This document shows, piece after piece, positions 21,780 through 30,451 of a DNA stretch of 33,182 bases; the first letter of the stretch is position 1; each line of letters starts with the position of its first letter. The notes beneath the pieces were generated by a model. That model had not been told where the DNA came from, ran no database searches, and worked only from the letters and a program-made list of their open reading frames with translations. The stretch comes from Alicyclobacillus suci. Lineage in GTDB: Bacteria; Bacillota; Bacilli; Alicyclobacillales; Alicyclobacillaceae. Both the position numbers and the translations under genes were made by a program. Location: assembly GCF_017329615.1 (NCBI RefSeq), contig NZ_JAFMTW010000038.1, positions 1 through 33,182 on the forward strand, given 5' to 3'.

Positions 21780-22397
21780 TTAAAACTCCCATATAAATGT
21801 GTCCCATTTCTTCTTCGGGAACAATGCAGTCTCGCTCCACGGCCGCACATTTTCAAGTCTAACTATCGTACGAACGTTAGATCCGGTATATTTTGTAGCC
21901 ATTTGCATGAGGTCCCCTTCATACGTTGTCCCTACGGCTGTATGACCTCTTAATTGTTGACTGATCTGTTTCGCGTCTCGTGCGACACGCAACCCAGCTT
22001 TGACGCCACTTACCGACCTTTCCAAACGTGGGTCGATGTGGAGCTCATAAATTGCACGAGACACGTTAGAATACCCCGTCAGTTTCCGTACTCTCCCGTT
22101 CAACCAAGGATGAATAGGATATGCAACAATACTCCCCACCATATAATCTTGCCGCAGGATTTTTACCCAACCCATGTAGAGTCCAGTTAACACCGCAAAA
22201 CCAGCTAAAATCTCCAGTCCATCGTCGGTCTTGAAAATTCCATCAAAGCTAACTATGAGCAGAATAAAAAGAGGAAACAGAATGTATTTTGAGCGACGAT
22301 GCATCAGATATGTGAGAACAACGGTTAAGACGTGTAGAGGGCTGTACACGGAAAATACAAGAGAAAGTAGTTTTACCAAACGGTCACTATTTTTCAC
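21780..22397 (-). CDS. membrane protein of the pilus locus, unknown function
   Basis: This 205-residue protein has three hydrophobic stretches near residues 9-30, 37-53 and 62-80, then a soluble basic domain (LTGYSNVSRAIYELHIDPRL, RQLRG-like patches). No motif or family is recognised. GTG 22397 has GGGGGGAC upstream. It lies 12 bp after a TadE-like gene, so it probably belongs to the pilus assembly or regulation set. Confidence 0.55.
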   Translation of the reverse strand: MKNSDRLVKLLSLVFSVYSPLHVLTVVLTYLMHRRSKYILFPLFILLIVSFDGIFKTDDGLEILAGFAVLTGLYMGWVKILRQDYMVGSIVAYPIHPWLNGRVRKLTGYSNVSRAIYELHIDPRLERSVSGVKAGLRVARDAKQISQQLRGHTAVGTTYEGDLMQMATKYTGSNVRTIVRLENVRPWSETALFPKKKWDTFIWEF

Positions 22398-22409
22398 TCA
22401 CTGTCCCCC

Positions 22410-22937
22410 CTAATCCTGGTTGTGGTTGGCGATTGCAGTCTCAGTCCATGTAATAGGCGGAGTGGACGGTGGTATATGTCCTGAGTTAAACAGCGTGTTT
22501 AAGACATCAAGAGCAGCGAATATGCCTTGTGGAACATAAGACACCGTTACGCTATAGGACGCTTGACCAGCCGAAGGGAATACGATGGATGTATTAGAGA
22601 TGTTCACCACGCTTGATAAGTCAAGCTTCTGCGATTCTAGTTGGAACGTCGTGTTAGCAACGGACGTTGCCTGGCCTTGATTTACACCGTCGGTGAACGC
22701 AGTTCCACCAGGTTGCGTACCTATCGTATAACTTGCTTGAGTCGAGGCACTTGTAGCTGCCGCTTCCGCTGCGTCGTACACAATAGCATGAGCCTGGGCT
22801 AGCTTATAAGAATCGACGATAAACCACATCACAAGAAGTGATATCGGTATAGCAAATAATACATATGTTGTTGAGTCCTCCAAATCACCCCGCAATCGTC
22901 TAATAAGCTTGAGCCTGGAAAGTAACTTGCTCACCAT
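22410..22937 (-). CDS. TadE-like minor pilin
   Basis: This 175-residue protein has a short basic N terminus, RLRGDLEDSTTYVLFAIPIS, and a single membrane helix followed by an Ala-rich segment (YDAAEAAATSAS) and a beta-rich outer domain. This is the TadE/TadF/TadG plan. The RG-DLED motif resembles the RG-SLEE motif of the two pilins at 24638-25091, so prepilin peptidase may process it too. ATG 22937 has GGGGAGGTGA. The gene begins inside the preceding minor-pilin gene (38-bp overlap). Confidence 0.72.
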   Translation of the reverse strand: MVSKLLSRLKLIRRLRGDLEDSTTYVLFAIPISLLVMWFIVDSYKLAQAHAIVYDAAEAAATSASTQASYTIGTQPGGTAFTDGVNQGQATSVANTTFQLESQKLDLSSVVNISNTSIVFPSAGQASYSVTVSYVPQGIFAALDVLNTLFNSGHIPPSTPPITWTETAIANHNQD

Positions 22938-24198
22938 TTGCCAATGTCACCTCCCCTGACGAATCACTCGAATCATTAGCATTCACTTGAATTTCATTCG
23001 AGGAAACTTGGGATGTACCGGAGAGACCCGAGCCACTCACGGTTGCCCCGCTCAAATTTTGACCAAAGATGTCAATAATGTACGCCCCGTCGCTCGTTTG
23101 CATCATGACGGCCGTAACTGTACCTGAACTACTTGTCTTGGCCCAAGTGACTCCTAGATCGTCACTCGTGGCCAAAGCGTTTGCTATTTGACCTTGAGGA
23201 CCATAGTAGGCTACATAGTCTTGCGATGATGAGGACCCACTATTTACGCTCTGAGACACGCTTTCACCGCTTGCAGACCATATAAGATATTGGCCAGTAG
23301 TTGCATCGTATATACCGATCCCGTTTGTCCCATCTCCTGGTGTCCCCGATGATGCTGTTATCGTTACAGCGGTCCCAATGGACGGCGTGGTGTTACTAGC
23401 CGAGATCGACGCACTATACTGAGTCGTTCCTGTGGTATTAGCAACAAAGTAATATGTGTTTGAACCGTTTGACGTTGAGACTGTAACGTACATGTCATCG
23501 CCGGGGTTAATGCGCTCTGTCCCCTTACCGTAGTTCTGAATTCCCGATAGCTCAATTTGCGTGTCATTCCAAGAGGCGTATGTGACCGCAAGTCCACTTT
23601 GCGGACTACCTGCGTCCCACCCCTGCGTGACGTCTGCAATGACAAAGAAGGTACCAGTTACTGTCCCTGGTACACCATTTGGGGCACTCCCAAAACCGGT
23701 GCCGTTTACCGTAAGGGAGAAGTTTGTGCCCGCGGCTTGAAGCGAGACACTCGATATATTAACCGAACTTGGGGGAGCCGACTGAAGGACTGCATTTAAC
23801 CCGTTCTGAGGATAATCCAGGCTTTGTATCGTAGTCCTCGTAATCGGTATAGTTCCACCTATTCCCAGATAGTGCCCTATTCCACCAAACACAGGCATGT
23901 GGTAAGTAACGGATACCTCCACCTCCTGATTGGCATTGAGAGATCGTGTCACTATGTCAGTGTTTGGATTAAATAACGTTGTACCGTCCTGTGTTGTCGG
24001 TAATGATTCAGAGATGTTCTGTACAATCTCGTTCGTTAGACTCGATGGGTCTGCGGTAACAGCAGCAATCATGCGCCCATTGTTTGCTGCATCCTGTACA
24101 AGAGCTGCGTCATGGGCATACTGGATAAGAAATAGGACAAATGGTAGGAGAATAAGCGTAATAACTGTCCACCACCAACGGGTAATTAGGGTAATCAT
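22900..24198 (-). CDS. large TadE-like minor pilin with TIG/Ig-like outer part
   Basis: In this 432-residue protein, residues 1-60 have the TadE-like membrane helix and the AHDAALVQDAANNGRMIAA stretch. From about 150 the sequence turns into Ser/Thr/Gly-rich beta domains: one like a TIG/IPT fold (VSLQAAGTNFSLTVNGTGFG ... INPGDDMYVTVSTSNG) and at least one more Ig-like unit after residue 270. Such an exposed modular domain on a minor pilin suggests an adhesive or receptor-binding pilus tip. The stop of the upstream gene and this start share ATGA. Few Lys or Cys residues are present. The adhesin role is inferred from architecture. Confidence 0.7.
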   Translation of the reverse strand: MITLITRWWWTVITLILLPFVLFLIQYAHDAALVQDAANNGRMIAAVTADPSSLTNEIVQNISESLPTTQDGTTLFNPNTDIVTRSLNANQEVEVSVTYHMPVFGGIGHYLGIGGTIPITRTTIQSLDYPQNGLNAVLQSAPPSSVNISSVSLQAAGTNFSLTVNGTGFGSAPNGVPGTVTGTFFVIADVTQGWDAGSPQSGLAVTYASWNDTQIELSGIQNYGKGTERINPGDDMYVTVSTSNGSNTYYFVANTTGTTQYSASISASNTTPSIGTAVTITASSGTPGDGTNGIGIYDATTGQYLIWSASGESVSQSVNSGSSSSQDYVAYYGPQGQIANALATSDDLGVTWAKTSSSGTVTAVMMQTSDGAYIIDIFGQNLSGATVSGSGLSGTSQVSSNEIQVNANDSSDSSGEVTLANGEQVTFQAQAY

Positions 24199-24623
24199 TG
24201 CAAATAAGTCACCCCACTTTCATCCTGAGCGCTCAGCATGTATGTTCGGCTAAACCTGAGTGGGATCGTTGGCCCGGTCATACCAATGAAATTCAGAAAC
24301 GGTGCAAAAATTGGCTGATTATACACTAATGTCAGTGTTTCCTCACCGTTACTTACGTCTGTCGTTATCAACATGTCGTAGTCACTTTCAAACAATATCC
24401 TTCCATTCATCTGCGTCGGTAAATTTGAGCCAACTTCCTCGTTCGCCATATCCAATAAGGTTTGGGTATCCCCACCTTGTATTGCTACCTGCTCAGCATT
24501 AAATAACACGGTGTCCATGGTGGACACCGTGTGCGCGAAAGGAAGCCCTAAGACGAAGACAACGCAAATGACAATAATCCAAAGGCCAATGAGCCATACT
24601 TTTGTCCAAAATTCTTCATCCAT
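24195..24623 (-). CDS. TadE-like minor pilin
   Basis: This 142-residue protein has a membrane helix at about 7-30 (KVWLIGLWIIVICVVFVLGL), then AEQVAIQGGDTQTLLDMANE and a beta-rich outer domain. Its pattern PIFAPFLNFIGMTGPTIPL parallels HMPVFGGIGHYLGIGGTIPI of the next minor pilin, so the two are probably paralogues. There is no RG-SLEE cleavage motif. It shares ATGA with the next gene. ATG 24623 has GGCGGTG upstream. Confidence 0.7.
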   Translation of the reverse strand: MDEEFWTKVWLIGLWIIVICVVFVLGLPFAHTVSTMDTVLFNAEQVAIQGGDTQTLLDMANEEVGSNLPTQMNGRILFESDYDMLITTDVSNGEETLTLVYNQPIFAPFLNFIGMTGPTIPLRFSRTYMLSAQDESGVTYLQ

Positions 24624-24637
24624 AAGGCACCGCCCGT

Positions 24638-24886
24638 TTAATCCGTGTAGTCTGAAATATTGAAGTTTGATGAGACTGTATTGACGCTCGAAGACATGTT
24701 GTCACGCACCAGATGGAATACTTGCGGCCCAATGAACATTACGATCCCAACAACTACAACAACAAAAATCCAACCACGACCTGTAATTTCTTCAAGACTC
24801 CCCCGGAAGGACATTTTTGTAGACTTCTCTTTTACACGTTTGGCCTGACGTTTACTCCACTCTTTTACTACTTGCAGTTTTTCCAC
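24638..24886 (-). CDS. Flp-like major pilin, copy 1
   Basis: This 82-residue precursor has a basic leader of about 29 residues ending in RG, a likely prepilin-peptidase cut, and a mature part starting SLEEITGRGWIFVVVVVGIV. The hydrophobic helix and short polar tail (NTVSSNFNISDYTD) fit Flp pilins of about 54 residues. The conserved Glu lies at +3/+4 instead of the usual +5. The gene next door is a clear paralogue. GTG 24886 follows GAGGAG with 9-nt spacing. Confidence 0.72.
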   Translation of the reverse strand: MEKLQVVKEWSKRQAKRVKEKSTKMSFRGSLEEITGRGWIFVVVVVGIVMFIGPQVFHLVRDNMSSSVNTVSSNFNISDYTD

Positions 24887-24899
24887 GGCTCTACGCTCC

Positions 24900-25091
24900 T
24901 CATTGTGTATACGAATAAAAATTAAGCTGACTTGATGTGGTACTTACAGAGTTCGATGTGGAAGTTCGAATAAACTGAATCACTGGTGGGCCAACAAATA
25001 CTAGCACAAGAAGTATGGCGGCCAGCATGACCCATGTGCGTCCCGACAGTTCCTCAAGACTGCCGCGCAACTTCTTAAACATGAAGTGCAT
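24900..25091 (-). CDS. Flp-like major pilin, copy 2
   Basis: This 63-residue precursor (or 60 residues, if ATG 25082 is used) has a short leader MHFMFKKLRG and a mature part starting SLEELSGRTWVMLAAILLVL. It shares with copy 1 the SLEE-(I/L)-x-GR-x-W start, the F-(I/V)-GP-x-V centre and the SV-x-T-x-SS ... YT tail. The first codons overlap the end of tadC by 17 bp. Two diverged pilins may give a mixed or switchable fibre. Confidence 0.72.
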   Translation of the reverse strand: MHFMFKKLRGSLEELSGRTWVMLAAILLVLVFVGPPVIQFIRTSTSNSVSTTSSQLNFYSYTQ

Positions 25092-25902
25092 TTGAAAACA
25101 TCCCCCAGATGTAACACATGGTTAAGAGGATCAGGGGACTAATGAAGAATCCCATAAACCTCATATACACACCTTGCTTATGACGAGCCTGTGCTTTGGT
25201 CATTCTTAAATGCTCTTGGTGTGTAATGTTGTCTAGGATGTTCGTCAGACTCTTGGATAAGTCAGCTTTCCTCTTTGACGTCCGTCGAAGTTCGTCGGCG
25301 ACCATTTCTAATTCCTCGCTCGGTGACGCTTCAGCAAGAATGTTCATCACTTCGTCGAACGTAAGTCCTTGTTGCATGAGTGGCTCGGCATCCGAAAATA
25401 ATTCTTGCATACGATTCTCGACATGCCGTTTAATCAAACGCACCGCTTGCAAATTGGTACAGCCGCCTTCAACATAAATTCTCAATAGCAATATCACAGT
25501 AAAAATCTGATTTTGAATATCGCGTTTCGCACGCTGAATGCGCGTTCTCATTTCTAAAATGGGATATCCAAAAGCTATGGCACCAAAAATCAATGAAATT
25601 AGATTCTTACCTGTGATAGCGTGTATCAGCACGACTGTGACAACACCGAATATCCACTGCTGAGTCTCCACTTGCATCGGTGTCCGCTTCGACCCTGATT
25701 GACGCAGCCACTTTTCGTACGTCGAATGAAACCGTCCGAGTGGCGTACGTGGATTCTCAGTCTCTGATGGTTTTCTCGGTCGTTCGAATGCCCTGGTCGT
25801 TGCTACCCGAATCTGTTTTCGCGCCATAGTCCCACTTAGTATCCAGAGAAGCCCGGCTAAGACAACTAAGGAACCTACTAAGCACGAAGCAATCTCAATC
25901 AC
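25075..25902 (-). CDS. tadC: TadC-like pilus platform protein
   Basis: This 275-residue protein of the T2SF/GspF type has membrane segments near residues 5-25, 85-115 and 245-270. The soluble helical core between them shows the GspF-like pattern (IFTVILLLRIYVEGGCTNLQ ... GLTFDEVMNILAEA). With TadB it would form the inner-membrane platform turned by the TadA ATPase. GTG 25902 lies very close to an AAGGGAGGAG stretch; no better in-frame start is near. It is separated from tadB by a 148-bp gap with repeats and hairpins, although tadB and tadC are usually adjacent. Confidence 0.82.
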   Translation of the reverse strand: MIEIASCLVGSLVVLAGLLWILSGTMARKQIRVATTRAFERPRKPSETENPRTPLGRFHSTYEKWLRQSGSKRTPMQVETQQWIFGVVTVVLIHAITGKNLISLIFGAIAFGYPILEMRTRIQRAKRDIQNQIFTVILLLRIYVEGGCTNLQAVRLIKRHVENRMQELFSDAEPLMQQGLTFDEVMNILAEASPSEELEMVADELRRTSKRKADLSKSLTNILDNITHQEHLRMTKAQARHKQGVYMRFMGFFISPLILLTMCYIWGMFSNALHV

Positions 25903-25920
25903 CTCCTCCCTTCACTTTTT

Positions 25921-25964
25921 GCTAGCACCATTGCTACAATCTTGCTAGCAAGTTACTGGCTAGC
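25921..25964. repeat. three GCTAGC palindromes between tadB and tadC
   Basis: GCTAGC occurs at 25921-25926, 25944-25949 and 25959-25964. Further left-running transcript structure is possible at about 26009-26046 (GCGTTTT/AAAACGC) and around 25976-25989 (GTGG/CCAC). The 148-bp gap 25903-26050 carries no gene; it may hold a regulatory site or an RNA processing signal. Confidence 0.45.
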
Positions 25965-26050
25965 ATTCTAGAGTCGTGGTGAAGACCACTGTCTGTGAAT
26001 ATTATTCTGGGGCGTTTTTGTAACGTAATTTGTGACGAAAACGCTCCAGT

Positions 26051-26932
26051 TTAAACTTCTTTGGTTTTTACAACTTGTGAAATTCCCACAAAATAACTCA
26101 CGAGTAAAATAAAGAAACCAACTTGAGCCACGCCATGCACATGCATAAGTGGCCAAGCAAACACAACCGCCACTACTGCTGCTAAAAACAGTCCCATTGC
26201 CACCATGCGATACATAGAGACAGATGCCGCAATTTCGTTTTGCGTCTTTACTTTTTCCGATAAAAGTTTGTGAATGACAGCCCAAACTTCCGTTAATCGA
26301 GCGTTCCACTGAGAGCCTTCAATCGTAACAGTAGATAACAACTCAAACTCTTTTAAACCAAGAGTCTGAGCACGAATTTTCATCGCCTTACCAACGTCCA
26401 TCCCAGGAACCCGCCCGAGTTCATTGATGTATCGGAATTCCCTACGAATAACTGGGGATTTTGCTTCTTGCTCAATTTCTTGACACAGCTCGTGCAACGA
26501 GCTACTTTTCAAAACGTGCATCCCTGGTTCAATGACGTCCACCAAAAGGCGTTTTCGAAGTTTAACCACGTATCGAGAAGAAAGTTCCCCTACAATTTGT
26601 CTGGGGAAGAGCAATAGTAAGAATGCGACCGTCAATGAAATGGTAATCGGTATTCGCATAACTTCGTGTGTGAACAGAACCAACATAAACAGGCCAACTA
26701 TTGCGTATTTCCCGTACTTCCGAACGGGTAGCGTTACACCGATACGATTAAGTTGAGTTTGCAAGTTGTCGAGGTAACGCTGCCAATACGACGTCCGTTT
26801 ACCGAGCATGACGACGTTTCCGAAGAACTGCCTCGTTTGGGTCAAAACTCGCCGGCGTTCCGTTCTCTTTGCTTCACCGAGTAACCAAACAGCAACCAGG
26901 ATTAAGATAGAGACACCGACCGCGGCAGTCAT
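26051..26932 (-). CDS. tadB: TadB-like pilus platform protein
   Basis: In this 293-residue protein, an N-terminal membrane helix, a pair of helices near 75-110, a central soluble T2SF-like domain (VDVIEPGMHVLKSSSLHELC ... GMDVGKAMKIRAQTLGLKEF) and a C-terminal helix pair match TadB. The protein forms the assembly platform with TadC. ATG 26932 shares ATGA with the tadA stop, so translation is coupled to the ATPase. Confidence 0.82.
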   Translation of the reverse strand: MTAAVGVSILILVAVWLLGEAKRTERRRVLTQTRQFFGNVVMLGKRTSYWQRYLDNLQTQLNRIGVTLPVRKYGKYAIVGLFMLVLFTHEVMRIPITISLTVAFLLLLFPRQIVGELSSRYVVKLRKRLLVDVIEPGMHVLKSSSLHELCQEIEQEAKSPVIRREFRYINELGRVPGMDVGKAMKIRAQTLGLKEFELLSTVTIEGSQWNARLTEVWAVIHKLLSEKVKTQNEIAASVSMYRMVAMGLFLAAVVAVVFAWPLMHVHGVAQVGFFILLVSYFVGISQVVKTKEV

Positions 26933-28350
26933 TCGATTGATTCCTCCCCAGGGCTGAGAAGCTCTTCCGGGATCACTACGTCATACTTATAGGCTCGTTC
27001 AATCATGCGCTCAGAAAGACCATGGAAGATTACCTTGTTTGAACTATACTTGCGCTCGAAGACTGGACGCCAATCAACACCATTGTCATTTGCTCCGAGA
27101 ACTTCCCCGATTTCTGTGACAAGCGGCTTATTGTGAACTAGCTCGACACTGATTAGCTGTTGGAAACAAGTTGCAAACAGGTCAAATGCGTACGCTTCAC
27201 TCGGTCGATCAGGAGACGACTTAAGCATATTGATATAAGCTTTAATCATCTTGCGTATTGTTTCTGCGTGTATTGTTGTCGAAAACAGGCCCGATGTCAT
27301 CATCGCGACATCACTTGCCCGCATTGCTGTAAATCCGTCGCGCATCTCACCAACGAGTGTGTTTTGTGAGTTCAAACGCTTTACGTCAAATAGGTTTCTC
27401 CCAATCGTTATCTCGCCTTTGTCTTCACCGTTGGCTTCCTGCGTGTATAATCTCAGAAAGAAACCGCCTCGAATTTTTGCATCGGGTGTGTCCTCCAGCA
27501 TTGCAGTTAATTCGTTTTGAGGAAGGTACTCCATAATGGCGTTTTGCAAAGTACTCTTCCCTGCACCCGTTGGTCCACCTATAAGAAATGATTCGCGAAT
27601 ACGGGCAAGAAACTCAAAATATAGCCGCATTCGTGAAGTGAACATTCCGGTCATCATCAGTTCTTCGAGTGAAAACGCGCGTCCAAATCGTCGTATACAA
27701 AGAATCGGCTCATTTTGAAACAGGACGTACTCGCCATTTATCCATGTTGAGAAGCCGCACGCTTTGTCTCTGTATATCAATCTCGATCCGTCTGGAAAGA
27801 TTGCATTCGTAGAGGCAGCTGAAAGGTCGAGGCGATATTCAGTTCCAAGCTTTCTTTCGATGTACCGTCTCAGTTCATCGTGAGATTCGAAGTGAATACG
27901 TTCCCCACTTTGATTGACAAACCAATCATTTTGACCGTATTCGCGATACATAATCCCATACTTTCCGAATACCCAGATGTCAGTAACATCGGGACGGCTT
28001 GCGTCCATAAGCGGTTGCAGAATGCCGTGGTGATACATGTGAATAGCCACTTGTTCAATTGCATCCCTGACATTAACCGCCAAACGCTCCACATCACCTT
28101 GCTGTATTGCCTTTGCGAGCCTTGCCTTTGTCTCCGCCTCCGTTGGTGCTTGACGAAGAAAATCAATGTCTTTGTTGTATATGAAATCGAGTAAAATTTT
28201 CACCTGCTGCTCCATAAGATTTCCGTCACCAATCTTACGTTCTTGATAGTTCTGACGGATGTTTCTTGATTCATCAACGACACGTTGTAAACTCCTAGAG
28301 CTATTTCTTTGAATTTGAGCCAGTACTTCTTCAGGATTTTCGATTGCCAT
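26929..28350 (-). CDS. tadA: TadA/CpaF-type secretion ATPase
   Basis: This 473-residue hexameric ATPase powers pilus assembly and possibly retraction. It has Walker A GGPTGAGKST (258-267), Asp box MLEDTPD (284-290), Walker B TLVGEMRDG (331-339) and His box STTIHAET (357-364). The N-terminal domain matches CpaF (DVTDIWVFGKYGIMYREYG). ATG 28350 is chosen for its GGAGGTGG at 5 nt; a frame open to 28533 would overlap cpaB and lacks a ribosome site. All catalytic motifs are intact. Confidence 0.93.
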   Translation of the reverse strand: MAIENPEEVLAQIQRNSSRSLQRVVDESRNIRQNYQERKIGDGNLMEQQVKILLDFIYNKDIDFLRQAPTEAETKARLAKAIQQGDVERLAVNVRDAIEQVAIHMYHHGILQPLMDASRPDVTDIWVFGKYGIMYREYGQNDWFVNQSGERIHFESHDELRRYIERKLGTEYRLDLSAASTNAIFPDGSRLIYRDKACGFSTWINGEYVLFQNEPILCIRRFGRAFSLEELMMTGMFTSRMRLYFEFLARIRESFLIGGPTGAGKSTLQNAIMEYLPQNELTAMLEDTPDAKIRGGFFLRLYTQEANGEDKGEITIGRNLFDVKRLNSQNTLVGEMRDGFTAMRASDVAMMTSGLFSTTIHAETIRKMIKAYINMLKSSPDRPSEAYAFDLFATCFQQLISVELVHNKPLVTEIGEVLGANDNGVDWRPVFERKYSSNKVIFHGLSERMIERAYKYDVVIPEELLSPGEESIE

Positions 28351-28369
28351 GTGTTCCACCTCCGAGGTT

Positions 28370-29164
28370 TCATTTCGTTTTTGAACTTGGCAGTGACTGA
28401 AGAACCGTTGTGCCAGCCTGTTTCTGATTCGACAACCCTTGTGTGGCTTGAGACGTTGCCGCTTGAACGGCTGTCGATGAATTCGATGTAGTTGGCGTGA
28501 TTTGAACGGCCTGCGCGGTTTGTACTTGTCCATCGCCCTGCTGTGATGCGGTCTGATTAATCATGAGTACCTGGACATTACTATTGGCCAAATTTTGTGC
28601 CATCGACAAATACGTTGTTTCAGGTAAAGTCAAGATTAACGTCATATTCTGGTTTTGATTGTTCGATTGATTATTCGGAACTGAATCGAAGCCTGTATTA
28701 TTCAGGACAAGAACGTGATCAGCATGTAGTGTCGTCCCGTTTTGACCTTGTTCAACTAAATCCACATACGTGTCAGGCTGAATGTACTGGTCCATAGATC
28801 CCTGTTTGTATGAGATAGGAAACGTCACATTGGATGTGCCCGTGATGTTATTGACGAGCCCCTGTAATGAATTACTCGAACTTATCATTTGTGGGCGAAC
28901 CTGCTCGTCAGGCAAAATAGTCATACTCGTCAGGTGTCCAACAATCTGCGAGGGGTTTAAGATCGCGTCCTTCTGCACTGCTTTCACAGGAATTTGTATC
29001 TTCGTCACGTCGGCAGCACTCACTTTGGTAAACGGTGGAATGGTTCGTGTTGCAACTACAACCGATTGGGTTCTCTGTGCTGCATATACCGCATAACCCG
29101 CAACCACCGCTGCACCGATGATTGCGAGCCCTGCCATGCTGCGAAGAACACTAGAGGTTTTCAA
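28370..29164 (-). CDS. cpaB: CpaB/RcpC-like SAF-domain protein
   Basis: This 264-residue protein has a membrane anchor (about 10-29) and then a SAF domain (TRTIPPFTKVSAADVTKIQI ... ILPDEQVRPQMI). A second beta domain and a Gln/Ser/Thr-rich tail without clear fold follow. In Gram-negative Tad systems CpaB/RcpC sits near the outer-membrane secretin; in Gram-positive loci it may contact the cell wall. TTG 29164 follows AGAGGTG, 3 bp after the stop of the previous gene. Confidence 0.8.
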   Translation of the reverse strand: MKTSSVLRSMAGLAIIGAAVVAGYAVYAAQRTQSVVVATRTIPPFTKVSAADVTKIQIPVKAVQKDAILNPSQIVGHLTSMTILPDEQVRPQMISSSNSLQGLVNNITGTSNVTFPISYKQGSMDQYIQPDTYVDLVEQGQNGTTLHADHVLVLNNTGFDSVPNNQSNNQNQNMTLILTLPETTYLSMAQNLANSNVQVLMINQTASQQGDGQVQTAQAVQITPTTSNSSTAVQAATSQATQGLSNQKQAGTTVLQSLPSSKTK

Positions 29165-29167
29165 GCC

Positions 29168-30451
29168 TTACACCTCTTTTCCTACAGGCGTTTTGCGTTT
29201 ACTTGAGCCAAAAAGCCATTCAAAGACACCTTTTTTCGGCTTGTACAGAGCTGGCAGATTCGTAACTGGTATAGTCAAATCGAGTTGCTGTTCAAGCCAT
29301 GGGACCATTGCTTTAGCTGAAGCCGCAGCCGGTTTTTCAAGGACAATTGCCTTGTGCTGATTCCGATACCTTTGAAATAACGGGTCTTCTGGGATTAAAA
29401 ATACATGCTCGACGCCTAACTGTTTACGGACTTCCTCAATTTCAATCTCTCGATTTTTCCCGATATACGCACGCCCAAGCATAATGACCATTTTGTCCGT
29501 GGTCGTCCCACCGATGAGTGGATGAGTTGCACTCTGTATAGATTTCTTAAACTCGACGTATTGCATTTGGTCGTAGAGGCCGAACATGTATAACTTGTCC
29601 GCCTTTTGCATCAGATCCAGTGTTGTGTCTTCCCATGTAGACGGCATGTCAAACAAAATCAGATCGAAGTACGGCCGTGTTTGCTCAAGAATCCATCGGA
29701 ACTCTTCCCGGCGAATCATTTCTTCACGGGACGCGGCTGTAATCATGTAGAAGCCATACTTTTCATGAAGTTCGATATTGTCGAAGACAGCACGTTCGGA
29801 TAAGCCCTCAGGATTTTGTCGCATAAGATTTGTCCAGTGATGGGTCGTTAAATCTTGTTGCGAACCTGCGAGATAACCGAACAGACCTTTTGGATCCAAA
29901 TCCACAACAAGCGTTTTACATCCTTCTTCGGCCGCATACGCTGCGAAATTGTAAAGTACACCCGTTTTTCCTGATCCCCCACCAAAATTGCGTAGAGATA
30001 AGAAACCGAGAATGTGTGCGCCTTTGACCGGTGGGCGAATAACTGAAGGCATCGCAACAGTTTTTACCACATGTTCCTCTTTTGATGTGGATACCGTCTT
30101 CTCTTGTGTCGCAGCCACTTGGTCCGCCTCTTTTAACTCAACTGGCTCTTTGTTTGTAGAAACATGATCTTTAACGTACGACAGCAGACTCTTCATTGTC
30201 ACCATATCCTGTAACATTGGATATTTACGCCGCAATGACACAGTGACGCGCTCAGCAACCATGCAAACAGATAGACCCCATTCTTGCAGTTCGCGCACGG
30301 CTTCTGGGGTCGTTGCTTCATCGACAATAACCAGTTCAGGGGTCATTCCGGCTACTTCCCGCATGGTGCGACAATGCTCAACCTTATATCCTTTCAACTG
30401 ATTCATTCGAGATGACGCATGAATTGAATCATCCAACAAGAGAATCTGCAT
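29168..30451 (-). CDS. TadZ/CpaE-like ParA-family ATPase
   Basis: This 427-residue protein has a receiver-like N-terminal domain (MQILLLDDSIHASSR, about 1-95) and an acidic linker, then a MinD/ParA-type ATPase domain. The P-loop is FGGGSGKTG (156-164), with VVDLDPKG at 182-189 and LILFDMPSTW further on. The deviant Lys of ParA P-loops (KGG) is replaced by Gly, common in TadZ proteins. TadZ localises the pilus at a cell pole or patch. ATG 30451 overlaps the upstream ParA-like gene by 23 bp, so the two probably work together. Confidence 0.82.
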   Translation of the reverse strand: MQILLLDDSIHASSRMNQLKGYKVEHCRTMREVAGMTPELVIVDEATTPEAVRELQEWGLSVCMVAERVTVSLRRKYPMLQDMVTMKSLLSYVKDHVSTNKEPVELKEADQVAATQEKTVSTSKEEHVVKTVAMPSVIRPPVKGAHILGFLSLRNFGGGSGKTGVLYNFAAYAAEEGCKTLVVDLDPKGLFGYLAGSQQDLTTHHWTNLMRQNPEGLSERAVFDNIELHEKYGFYMITAASREEMIRREEFRWILEQTRPYFDLILFDMPSTWEDTTLDLMQKADKLYMFGLYDQMQYVEFKKSIQSATHPLIGGTTTDKMVIMLGRAYIGKNREIEIEEVRKQLGVEHVFLIPEDPLFQRYRNQHKAIVLEKPAAASAKAMVPWLEQQLDLTIPVTNLPALYKPKKGVFEWLFGSSKRKTPVGKEV

